Source: Isochrysis galbana (Eukaryota > Haptophyta > Isochrysidales > Isochrysidaceae). Taken from it: a DNA stretch of 64,000 nt. The translations under genes were made by a program, and so were the position numbers. Within the stretch, counting starts at the first letter, position 1. The number at the start of each line of letters is the position of its first letter. The stretch covers positions 2,674,292 through 2,738,291 of the forward strand of contig CM030935.1 in assembly GCA_018136815.1 (NCBI GenBank), in the 5' to 3' direction. Below, piece after piece: positions 52,832 to 61,649 of this stretch. The notes beneath the pieces were generated by a model. That model was given only the letters and a program-made list of their open reading frames with translations. It ran no database searches and was not told the DNA's origin.

Positions 52832-54160
52832 ATGCAGACTTGCCTCGAAGCCTGGCTCGGCATACGCCCACAGCCGTCGCAGCCGACGGGCGCATCCCCA
52901 CCGGTGGGCGAGCTTGAATCTGAAGCGCTGGGCCTCTTCAATATGCCGGCAGATGCACTCCTACTTCTCTGCTCGCAACTTCCACTCCAGTCTCTCAGTC
53001 GGCTCGTGGTCACCTGCAGCGAAGCAGAGGATCGTATCCCTGATGAAGCTTGGCGTGGCCCACTCAGCCAGTGCCGCGCAAATGCAATGGCCGCGCTTGA
53101 TCGAGCTGGCTCTTCTGCACTACGGGAGCCCATGAGCATGGAGTCGCATTTGATGCAAGTGAGTCTGAGCAACACTGCGAGTCAACAAGGCACAGGAGGG
53201 CCATTTGAAGGTGATGAGGCGGATGAGCTCATCTCCTGGATTCGGTCTGCCAACGCAGTACTGTCGAATCAGAACCACGCTCAGTCGATGCGGTCATTGT
53301 GCAGCAGCCTGCGACCACTATTATGTTCTGTGTGTGATTCAGGCCCAGCCACTGTCCTTCGATTTTGGGCGACGGATCGTGGCGTGTGCGAGAAATGCAT
53401 CGCTGTTCGAGCTGTGGAAGTGAGGGCATGGAAGCTAAAGCAGCAACCTCGCGAAGCTGCTGAAATCGCGCGGCGCGAAAATGCGACGCGCGACCTACTG
53501 GGGGGCAAAATTGCTGACCATTTGCCGATGACAATCTGGAGTCCGCATATTGATTTTAGGCTTGCTTTCTCAAGTGATAGGCAGGGTGGATCCGCAACCG
53601 CCCTCCTGCGAGCAGCGCGTGGACTCAATGCGAGCATATTGTTGATAACGGAGCGCCTTCGATCGCCGCATTCGAATGAGCGGCGTGTATTCGGTGCTTT
53701 CTTGCCATCTGCATGGCCGCTTACTCTAACAGCGAGTAGGCAGCTGTGGTTTGGAGATATGCGTAGCTTCTTGTTCAGTCTTTTGCCCGAATTCAAAGTT
53801 CATGCCGCGACCGGGAATGACAATCACTTTGTCCACGTCTCTCCTGAGGGATTCGGCTTTGGCGGCGAGATCGGAGGGGCGGGTCATGCATTGTTTTTGA
53901 GTGCGGATCTCTCCCAAGGGCGTTGCTTGCCTTCACGAACTTTTGGGGATACCTCGAGTCTTGCAAGCGCGATGACGTTCTTGGTGGAGAATGTACAATT
54001 GTGGGACGTACACGACGATTTGATCTCGCGCACCCGAGCACGACCTGAATGGGAGGGCGATGAGAACGAATCCGTCCTCAAACCGGGCGAGGACAAGCTG
54101 ATGCTTGAGTTTGTTGGTGTTGAGCGCGATATTGCGCTCCTCCGCAGGTTTAATGGCTGA
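52832..54160 (+). CDS. F-box-like, zinc-ribbon and TLDc domain protein
   Basis: This 442-aa, intronless protein starts at ATG 52832; the frame is open further up from a GTG at 52787 but without another ATG. Residues 36-65 (ADALLLLCSQLPLQSLSRLV) look like an F-box. Two CxxC pairs (LCSVCDSG near 165 and VCEKCIA near 187) form a probable zinc ribbon. A TLDc domain covers 285-395: VFGAFLPSAWPL, SFLFSLLPEFKVHAATGNDN, FGFGGEIGGAGHALFLSADL and ENVQLWDV. TLDc proteins such as OXR1 protect against oxidative stress and regulate V-ATPase. An F-box joined to TLDc suggests a ubiquitin-ligase adaptor; that role is inferred. Confidence 0.85.
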   Translation: MQTCLEAWLGIRPQPSQPTGASPPVGELESEALGLFNMPADALLLLCSQLPLQSLSRLVVTCSEAEDRIPDEAWRGPLSQCRANAMAALDRAGSSALREPMSMESHLMQVSLSNTASQQGTGGPFEGDEADELISWIRSANAVLSNQNHAQSMRSLCSSLRPLLCSVCDSGPATVLRFWATDRGVCEKCIAVRAVEVRAWKLKQQPREAAEIARRENATRDLLGGKIADHLPMTIWSPHIDFRLAFSSDRQGGSATALLRAARGLNASILLITERLRSPHSNERRVFGAFLPSAWPLTLTASRQLWFGDMRSFLFSLLPEFKVHAATGNDNHFVHVSPEGFGFGGEIGGAGHALFLSADLSQGRCLPSRTFGDTSSLASAMTFLVENVQLWDVHDDLISRTRARPEWEGDENESVLKPGEDKLMLEFVGVERDIALLRRFNG

Positions 54161-56067
54161 TCATCAATATTTCTCCTTCCTGCTCTTCTGCAACCATGGA
54201 TGGGGGCTTGAATCCCTGCTCATGGCAAATCGCCCTGATCATGGGTGACATTAGCCGACCGCCTTCATGGTTGTTCCTCCCTTTTCATATATACCTTCTC
54301 TTGCCCTACATGGAGCGGACTTGTTGCAATTCGCCAGCATTAATCTGAAACCCCCTGCCTTCTCGATACGAAGGCCATCGGGAATGGCGAGTCTTCTCCT
54401 TCTAGCCCGGTCGCTTACTCTTTTTAATTTTTAACCACTATTTCCTCTAGTTCTCCTGTCTTCTTTTTCCTTGTTGGTGCTAATGCTGTGTCTCTGTGAA
54501 ACAGTTGCACCGCCCCTGCCGCGAATCCCCTCCCTGCCACACGATGTGAACGAAGTTAATAGCTTGGGTCACATACGGAGTGGCCTCGTGCCGCTCGCCC
54601 CCCCCATGCTCCAACTCCCCTTCGGGTATCTCGGATTCGGATTTCGTCGGTTTCGTCAATCTTTTCTACCTTCGCAGTTGCCTCCTCGTTCTTTGCTTTT
54701 GCGGGCGTGGTCCACCTGCGCCCCCAGAAAAAAATATTCTTGAAGATGACTACTACGTTGCTATCCGCTATCCCTTCCGCTGTGGGGTCCATACCTGACA
54801 TCGCCTTCTCCCACCCTCACTCCCCTTCCCGCTCCCCCCCTCGTTCCTTTATGTTCGGTTTCGGGGGGTCGGCCCATGTACACTACTTTGGGCCTAGCGT
54901 TGGTTGGGGCCAAGTTGGGGGAGGGGGAGGACGGGCCTTTTGTATCATGTTAGTGTTAGGGTGGCACACCTGCGCCCCAAGAGAGCCAGCTGGGACAACT
55001 GCTCCGGAGCGGCAGTAAAGGCTTGGGCTTTGCCCCTAGCCCCTAGTGTCCCCTGCCTCTCCCTCGCTCGCCTCGCCGGCCATGGGAGCCTTCTTGGCGG
55101 CTTCGAGCGGTCTGTGGCTTAGGGAGGGGGGGGGGGGGGGGTGCTCAGTACGATGGCAGCTACTTGCGCGCGAAGGAGTGCGGCACGCGGTGCGCCCCCA
55201 CTCGTGGGTGCAAGTGCGCCGAGCAGCTGGCAATCTCTGGATGCAGGACCAGAAGGCCATCCTCTCACGCATCACGGACCTCGTCACCCAGGATCAGCCA
55301 AGCGACCTGGTCGCCTGCCAGCGGAACGACATTGACAACAGGATCGAGGATGAGGACAATGAGAAAAAGACGACGAAGAAGATGAAGATTTAGCCGCAGG
55401 TGTTAGGCGTGTTCCGAAAAGTGGAGTGGGGTACCGTGGGGAAAAAGTTGCTATGCGCACGCGCCTCCAACTCCATACTAACATAACATTCTATGCGAAA
55501 ACAAAACTATAACCTGGCCCTCTTTTGACGGAACGCGACTTTAGCTCTAATCTCGCGCCGTAGCCGTAATTGGCTGCTTTTGTCAACGCCAACGCCCTCC
55601 CCAGCATAACTAATAGCGGTCAATATCGCCCAGTCGGGCAGAAAAGAAGCAAAAGTCGACGAGGATGGAAGCGCACAGTCACATTGACCATGGCCGACTC
55701 TCGCGTGCCGTGCTCCAACGATGCAGCGGGTAAGAAGGCTGCAGTGGGGGTGATGGGGGGAAAGCATGCAACTCACGAGTCTTGCATCCAGTCGGAGGCT
55801 TGGCATTTATCACGCCGAGATCGGGACATCTACCATCACACACATTCAAGAACTAACATTGCCTCATTGGAACCGCAATCAATCCCGTTTCTCGACCCTA
55901 TATTCTTAGATCCACAAATTGTTCATGCAGTCCATCAACCATCCAAGCGGAGGGCAACAAGTGGCAATTCCTTTCATCATCTCAGCATGAGAATGAGTCC
56001 CTTCGTTACGACTTTGAGGCGTGCAGGATGGTGGTCCGGCAAAAAGGTCAGAAGCGCTAGTTCTAGT
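54161..56067. other. Intergenic with repeats; no gene supported
   Basis: It contains repeat G copy 2, a G run at 55128-55140, a frame at 55146-55393 with a charged tail (EDEDNEKKTTKKMKI) that may be a gene relic, and near 55505-55545 an acctggccctcttttgacgg end motif shared with 43540-43577. The plus-strand frame 55570-56136 is antisense to the end of the peroxiredoxin and its 3' flank. Confidence 0.45.
54726..54945 (+). repeat. Dispersed repeat G, copy 2
   Basis: Collinear with 37147-37365 (aaaaatattcttgaag, ctactacgttgctatcc, cctgacatcgcc, gttcggtttcggggggtcg, gtacactacttt, cgggccttttg). Confidence 0.7.
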
Positions 56068-57039
56068 TCAGCGCCGCTTGGCGACGCTCTCGATGGTTTG
56101 GTAGCCACTGCTAGATGTACCGATCTGCATCGTTGAGGTGTCACTTCCACCCCCGTTTCCACTTGAGATGAATGCGAAAGCGAAAACGGCGAGCGCAGCC
56201 AATGCGCCCCCCAAGGCCTGAATCTGATCGTTGTCAATGGCCAGATTGCTTTCGCCGGGGACTGGCTTTGGCTTCACGAGAGCAATCATCTTTTCGGCTG
56301 ATGACTCGACAAGACTATCCATGCCTTCATCCACGGCGACGTGGCTAACAACGCCATCTTCGCAGAACAGAGCAAAACGCTTGGATCGCACACCCACGCC
56401 AAAGCCCATGTCGTCAACGAGTCCAAGCGAGCGCACGAGGTCGCCGTCGCCATCCGAGAGCATGACGACGTTATCCGCGTCGACAGAGTCAGCTCCTATG
56501 CAAGAGCGCAGCGCATCACGCCAAGCGTCCATCACGTACCGATCATTTGTGGTCACCACTGCAATCTTGTCGACGCCGTAGCTCGCGAGCTTGGGGGCCG
56601 AGCGCAGAATGCCAGGCAAGTGAACATCGGTGCAGACCGGCGTGAAGGCCCCAGGCATGCCCACCAGGAAGGACTTGCCGTCACCGAGAACCTCTCGGAT
56701 GGACTGCACGAGCGCATCATCGTCGTCCTCCTCCTTCTTGGGTTGAGCCTGTGCCTCCTCCTCCATGAGGACACGGCGGGGCACCACTTCCACCTTGACG
56801 TCCGGGAGAGCCGTACCCTCTGTAATCTGGGGCAGCGTCTCCACCTTTCTCTTCTGCCTGAAGCGGAAACGATTGAAGATGCCCATGGTCGCGCTAGGGC
56901 CCGCACGTGCACTCCCTGCAAGGGGCTGGGCATGCGCAAGCCGCGAGCAGGTGGAGATGACGGCCGGTTGACCTGCCAGCTCCCACGCTGCCGCTGTGCC
57001 CACGGTGAAAGCGAGCATCGCCATCATTGGCCGGGCCAT
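56068..57039 (-). CDS. Plastid-type peroxiredoxin (Prx5/PrxII class) with C-terminal anchor
   Basis: This 323-aa, intronless protein starts at ATG 57037-57039. A signal-peptide-like start (MMAMLAFTVGTAAAWELAG) is followed by a basic Ser/Ala-rich stretch to about residue 65, matching bipartite targeting to a secondary plastid. The peroxiredoxin domain (about 72-245) has GMPGAFTPVCT with the peroxidatic Cys136, VVTTNDRYVMDAWRD, a second Cys in LRSCIGAD, and SLGLVDDMGFGVGVRSKRFAL. It reduces peroxides with thiols such as glutaredoxin or glutathione. An acidic insert (EEDDDDALVQS) lies before the catalytic loop. Unusually, residues 275-295 form a membrane span (LGGALAALAVFAFAFIS) with a Ser/Gly-rich tail. 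A C-rich tract precedes the start. Confidence 0.92.
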   Translation of the reverse strand: MARPMMAMLAFTVGTAAAWELAGQPAVISTCSRLAHAQPLAGSARAGPSATMGIFNRFRFRQKRKVETLPQITEGTALPDVKVEVVPRRVLMEEEAQAQPKKEEDDDDALVQSIREVLGDGKSFLVGMPGAFTPVCTDVHLPGILRSAPKLASYGVDKIAVVTTNDRYVMDAWRDALRSCIGADSVDADNVVMLSDGDGDLVRSLGLVDDMGFGVGVRSKRFALFCEDGVVSHVAVDEGMDSLVESSAEKMIALVKPKPVPGESNLAIDNDQIQALGGALAALAVFAFAFISSGNGGGSDTSTMQIGTSSSGYQTIESVAKRR

Positions 57040-57323
57040 CGCAAAGAGAGGGGCGACGGAAGGGGGGGGGAGGCGGGAAGGGAGATCCGACGCAACTGGG
57101 GAGAGGAGGGAGAGACAGAAGAGGGGCGGGGGGTTGGGAGGGGAGAGGATAGAAAGGACGAGGATGGTGGAATGAAAGAAGGAAGGGGGGGGGGAGGAGC
57201 GAGGCGAAGAGCCTTTTCTCGTCTTTCCCGCGGGGACGGGCAGAGTAGGAGAAGGGGACTGCGCGCGGGGGGGGGGGGTGGGCCCTCGCCCTCCGATTAA
57301 TTTCTCTCTCTCTCACCCTCCCT

Positions 57324-57375
<52 letters not shown>

Positions 57376-57400
57376 ATGAGCTTTGAGAGAGGATGGACGC
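57040..57400. repeat. Purine/pyrimidine tract upstream of peroxiredoxin
   Basis: In gene orientation a (ga)n run (57370 to 57300, seen as (ct)n on the plus strand, about 60 bases) is followed by C- and CT-rich sequence (57290 to 57060) up to the ATG. This is the same order as upstream of GAPDH. Confidence 0.8.
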
Positions 57401-58347
57401 CGTCCGCCCGCCAGAAGGATGAGACCGGTGAAAAGCCGAGGAAGTACTCTCTACTCCCTCAGAGAGAGAGGGGAGCGATGAGGAGGAGGAGAGAAAGAGC
57501 CGGTGAATATATAGTAAAGGGCTGTGTAGAGGCCCCGAGCAGAAGGCAGACGGCCCCAAAAACCAAAAAAACAACTCTTCATCAACAGGAGTAGCAAAAA
57601 CGTCTTGAGCTCATGACGAGTAGTAGTAGTAAATGTTCTTGGATTCATCCTCCGAAGCCACACCCCACACCCTCCACTTCCGCCCTCGCCCCACCTTTGG
57701 CGAGGAGCTTTCCTTCGGTCTCACACCCTCCATCCTTCCTTGCTTCCCTCTTCTGCTCGCATCTCTTCCTCCTCTCTTCTCTCTTCCATGCGGCATGGGC
57801 CATGGTCCATGGTGGCACGCGCGCCTGCGACCACCCTTTAGGTCCCCAGGTGGCCGGCAGGGGGCATGCGGTCACTGGTAGGGGTAGGGCGGTCGTGTCG
57901 TACGCGAACAATAAATCCGTGTCTATATTTAAATTTTGACGCTGTCAGCCGCTACGTACTAAGCTTATACTTAGTTCGCCCATGGGGGGCACGAGCCCCC
58001 CTCTCTCTCCACTCCTCCCCTGCCATGGGGAGGAACCACTCACTCTCCTGGCACGCCTAATGGCTTGCCAGGAGCACACCGCCCTGCTGACCCATTCATC
58101 TCCCCACTCCCCACAGAACCGTCTGACTCGCACGCCCTGGCGCCCGTCGTGGCCAGTGGCCAGTCCATCTCTCCGACCAGCCCCTCCTCCCCCTGGGCCC
58201 CCTTGATCAGGACCCCCCAGCCAGCTCCAGTCCACCTGCAGGGGCGCGGAGCGCCAGCGAGGGAGAGGCAGGAGGGGCCCGGGCCAAGTCCCAGCCTCAC
58301 CTGCCCCGAGTCAGGGCCCTGAGCTGTCTGAGCTGTGCTCGAAGGCC
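57401..58347. other. Intergenic with dispersed repeat
   Basis: No gene is supported. 57965-58045 is an inverted copy of the repeat at 19780-19916 (cttatacttagttcgcccatg then a (ct)n run and ccatggggaggaaccact). It is bordered on the left by ttgacgctgtcagccg, also seen at 60485 without the repeat. Confidence 0.5.
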
Positions 58348-58355
58348 CCTGCAAG

Positions 58356-59432
58356 TAGGCCTGAGCGAAAATATGTAGTTTTTCGTGCCCAAATATGTGG
58401 GGAAAATATGTGGAAAATATGTAAAAAATTGCCCAAATATGTGGAAAAATATGTAGCTTTTGCCCCCCCAAAAAAACCTCTCGTGGCCGCATTCCCCGCT
58501 TCCGGCCTCGCCGCACATGCTCTTTGTCATTGTCACTCTTTTCACTCTTCTTTGTGCCTCTCCTCTCTCCTCTCTCCCCTACAGACCCTTTCTTTCTAGC
58601 TATTGCTGTATACAATGTGTGTACCATGAATCGAAACAGAGAATCTCGCCGCACACAGCACACACTACACACTACGATGACGAGGCGGGGAGCGTGGGAG
58701 CGCTCAGCTCTCGCACCGATGGCACACTCTTCATCCGCTCCTTACTTACGGCCCCCCTCACAAAGGCTGGGCGCAGCCATACCTGCATCTGAACATCGGA
58801 GATGCGAAGCCACACCGGTGCCCTCGTCGCAGTCGTGCCCTCCCCACCCCCACCCTCAAAGAGCACTTGCACCATGTGCGGGCCATGGAGGGTGCCCTTG
58901 CCCAGCATCGTAACCACGCCCTTGCCGAGGGAGTTGTGCAACACCCTCGAGCCCTGCTCGTAGATGTTGTCGGCCGTGGACATGACGGCATCCGGGTTCT
59001 CCCCGACGTCCTCCTCATCGTCGAGCTCATCGTCGTCGGCCCTCGCACCCTCGCCCTCGCCCTCTGTCCCTGCCGCCCTTCCAGCGTGCGCATCAACGTC
59101 ATCTTCTTGGGGCCCCTATTGCTGCTTGCGCGCGCGATGCTGTCAGCCGCTTGGAATAGCGCGAACCTGCGTGGCGAGGGGAAGGGAGCCTGGTGAGTGG
59201 CCATGCTTCCGCGCGCGACGCACCACAAATGGGGCTACGCAGCCAGGCTGCTCACCTGGAGCCATCGCACGCCCCCTGCCCCCTTGCCTCCTGCCTCGCT
59301 GTCCCCCCCCGCCGCACGGGGCGGCACGGCGGCTCGCGCCCCGAAAAAAGTAGTAAATATGTAAAAATATGTATCCGCCGAAAGCCCACCCAAATATGTA
59401 GAAAAATAAGTACATATTTTCGCTCAGGCCTA
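58356..59432. mobile_element. Non-autonomous hAT element with 8-bp target duplication
   Basis: A 1,077-bp element begins TAGGCCTGAGCGAAAA and ends in the reverse complement. A perfect duplication CCTGCAAG flanks it at 58348-58355 and 59433-59440. An 8-bp duplication with TAG-type termini is the hAT signature. Subterminal aaatatgtag motifs repeat several times at both ends, as expected for transposase-binding sites. No transposase is encoded; the middle carries a probable captured gene piece on the minus strand. A broken hAT transposase exists at 41633-42893, though a link is not shown. Confidence 0.88.
58672..59115 (-). pseudogene. Captured gene fragment inside the hAT element
   Basis: The minus-strand frame opens after a stop at 59116-59118 (caatag|ggg, possible splice acceptor) with DDVDAHAGRAAG, an acidic run (DDDELDDEEDVGENPD), then MSTADNIYEQGSRVLHNSLG, KGVVTMLGKG and HMVQVLFEGG, ending at 58672. 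The G..V.H...G.G.V pattern suggests a small beta-barrel (helicase- or Tudor-like), but no family is certain. Codon structure and an acidic linker look like host protein. It has no start of its own, so it is most likely an exon carried by the transposon. Confidence 0.45.
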
Positions 59433-59440
59433 CCTGCAAG

Positions 59441-59787
59441 CCATCTGGGCATCTGGGGACCTGAAGTGGGGCCGCAAACGCGCGCCATGGGCCCCCGGGC
59501 CCCCGCCGCAGGGAAGAGAGGAGGAAGAGGGAAGAGAGAGGGGAGGGGGAAGCGGCAGCTCTCCCCTCCGGCACTAACGTACCTTCTGGCCCCGTTTAGG
59601 TGAAAGAAGATGGGGGGCGCTAGAGCCTGGAGGGAAGGGCCGCGGCGAGCCGCGGCCACTCGCTCTGACGAGGGAGTTTAGCGCTTTGGACCCCTAGCTA
59701 GATTCACGAGTGCCCCCCCCCCCCCCCCCCGCGTTGTTTTAATCGAAAGGGGTTATCCCCCAGCCAGCGTGGCCTCGCTCGACCTAG
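59441..59787. other. Intergenic; nothing recognised
   Basis: Mixed GC-rich sequence with a C run at 59716-59730. It ends at the CTAG duplication of the next element. Confidence 0.5.
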
Positions 59788-60263
59788 TTGGGCTGTCAGT
59801 CCGTAAGCTTACGGTGGTTTTGAGCTTACACTTACATCAGTACTTAGCATCAGGCTTAATATTAGCTTACACCCCTATTATAACTTCTAGTATCGCTATT
59901 ATTATACTTATACTTACTGGGGGGTGTTCAGCGTGCAGCGCGTGGCGCGCGCGCACAGGGGAGGGCAGCGCAAATAAACAGAGAGCACGAGTTGGCAGGT
60001 GCATGTGAAGAGGCCAAGAGTCCAAGGTGGTGGTGGTGGTGGGTGGGCAGCTTGCAGGAGAGATAGGCGGGGGGAGGGAGCGGGCTGGCGCGCCTTTGCG
60101 CTTGTTCGCTTGTTCGCGGGGGCTCGTTCCCGCTCCGGAGTTTTGTTTTTAGTTTTATTTTTGAACTGGCAGCCTAGAGCCTAGGAACTAACATCAGTAT
60201 ATCAGCTCCTGGGGAGCTAATACTAATGCATCAGTACTAATATCAGTACTTAATACAGCCCAA
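59788..60263 (-). mobile_element. MITE-like element, copy 2, CTAG target duplication
   Basis: 476 bp, inverted relative to copy 1 at 22881-23330, with the same TTGGGCTGT/ACAGCCCAA ends and CTAG at 59784-59787 and 60264-60267. The middle (gagagataggcggggggagg, gagcacgagttggcaggtgc on this strand) is nearly the same as in copy 1 apart from short indels. Confidence 0.8.
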
Positions 60264-61649
60264 CTAGGTCGCTCGAGGAGAGGGTGTGCGGGGGTGCGCA
60301 GCAGGGGCGGTGCGTGCACTGGAGAGAGGACAAATACCGAAGGGAGGGGGAAGTGCCCCCTGCCCTCGGTAGCACTCGTACACCTGGCTCGTCAGGCATG
60401 GCGGGATTCCGTGACTGAAAAGTTGTGACCAATCCGCTAGTGGGGTTGGCTAGGATATAACATTAATAATTCATTTATTTGATATTTGACGCTGTCAGCC
60501 GTTAGCCGTTAGTGCTAGTGTGTTAGTGTGGTGTTGAGACTGGAGACGAGCCTAGAGCCTAGGACCCCCAAGGGGGAAGCTTGAAGCTGGCGACCCACCT
60601 GCCGTTCCGGACTTCCTACCAAACACCAAACAAAGCAAATGGAATGCTGGTGCTTGGTGCGCCGCGAGCCCCCATCGTCCGTCGTTCCTTGTCCCGACTA
60701 CTTGTCTCACGCTTGAACTCAACGCCAATACCGGTACCGGTGGGGGCAGCAGCGGCTCGGCCGTCCCCGGCCGGGGCACCCGGCCGGAAAGCGGAAGTCG
60801 TAACGGCTGCCCGCCGTCGCCGGCCGGATCACACCTGCCCGAGCCGTCGACCGGGAGCCGGGCGACCGGTACCGCGCCCAAATGGAAGGAAAGGGGAGTA
60901 GATATTTCGTTATCGAGTTAGCGCGCACACGAGCAGTGAGTAGTGTCAGATCCCTAGATGGTAGAGCTAGCCCGGATTCGTCAGGAGGTCTTTTTAGAGA
61001 CGTTGGAACTAGAACGAAGAACGAATAGCAGATGGCAGCGGCCGTTTCAACGGCTGGCCAACTAGACACAAACGCAAACACACTGCTTTCACGTAGTACG
61101 TGTTTGAATCAGCATTCGGTGCTTAGAGAAGTACGTCGCTGCTTGCTTTCGTCAACTTCTAGAGTATTGCGGGTCTTCTAGAGTATTGAGGCTTAGTAGC
61201 CGCCTTCACAACACACAGCTTCTACGGAAACCTTACGGCGCGTCACCGTCAGCCAGTCAATTAGCTACTTCTTTCGTGCGGCCGTGGTGCAAGCCGCGCG
61301 CTCACAGTCTGCGCCTATTCAACTAGAGAGGAGGTGTGTAGTGATCCTCCTCCTTGCTCTAGCCCTGCGGAATACCCTGACGCCTTCCTCGCGCCATTAG
61401 TCGCGGGGACGAACAGCTTGGATGGAAGTTCCCATGATTCGGAAAGAGGAGATTGCCGATATTGCTCATCAAGGCGACCATCTTGGGAACCTCAAGAGCA
61501 CATCTTGGGACCCTCGAGACGCATCATGGCACCAACAAGACGTTCATCTAGGGACCCTCAATGACCGTGGTCCGCCCAACGAGGCCGAAGAGTCAGCGGT
61601 CGCGAAAGGTCATCCGGCACAATGGCCTCGCGCATACCTGCAGTGCATC
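60264..61649. other. Intergenic with repeat H copy 2
   Basis: 60310-60432 is the inverted partner of 39725-39818 (gcatggcgggattccgtgac, gaaaagttgtg). 60720-60880 is GC-rich with several ccggccgg and accggtacc palindromes. 61470-61565 has an imperfect tandem of ttgggaacctcaagagc-like units. No protein is recognised; it is the 3' flank of the GH31 gene. Confidence 0.45.

Noticed and set aside
55570-56136. 188-codon plus-strand frame
   Set aside because: It overlaps the peroxiredoxin 3' end in antisense and has no recognisable motif.
56341-57300. 319-codon plus-strand frame opposite peroxiredoxin
   Set aside because: It is a shadow of the minus-strand gene; His/Arg/Glu-rich with a low-complexity tail over the leader tract.
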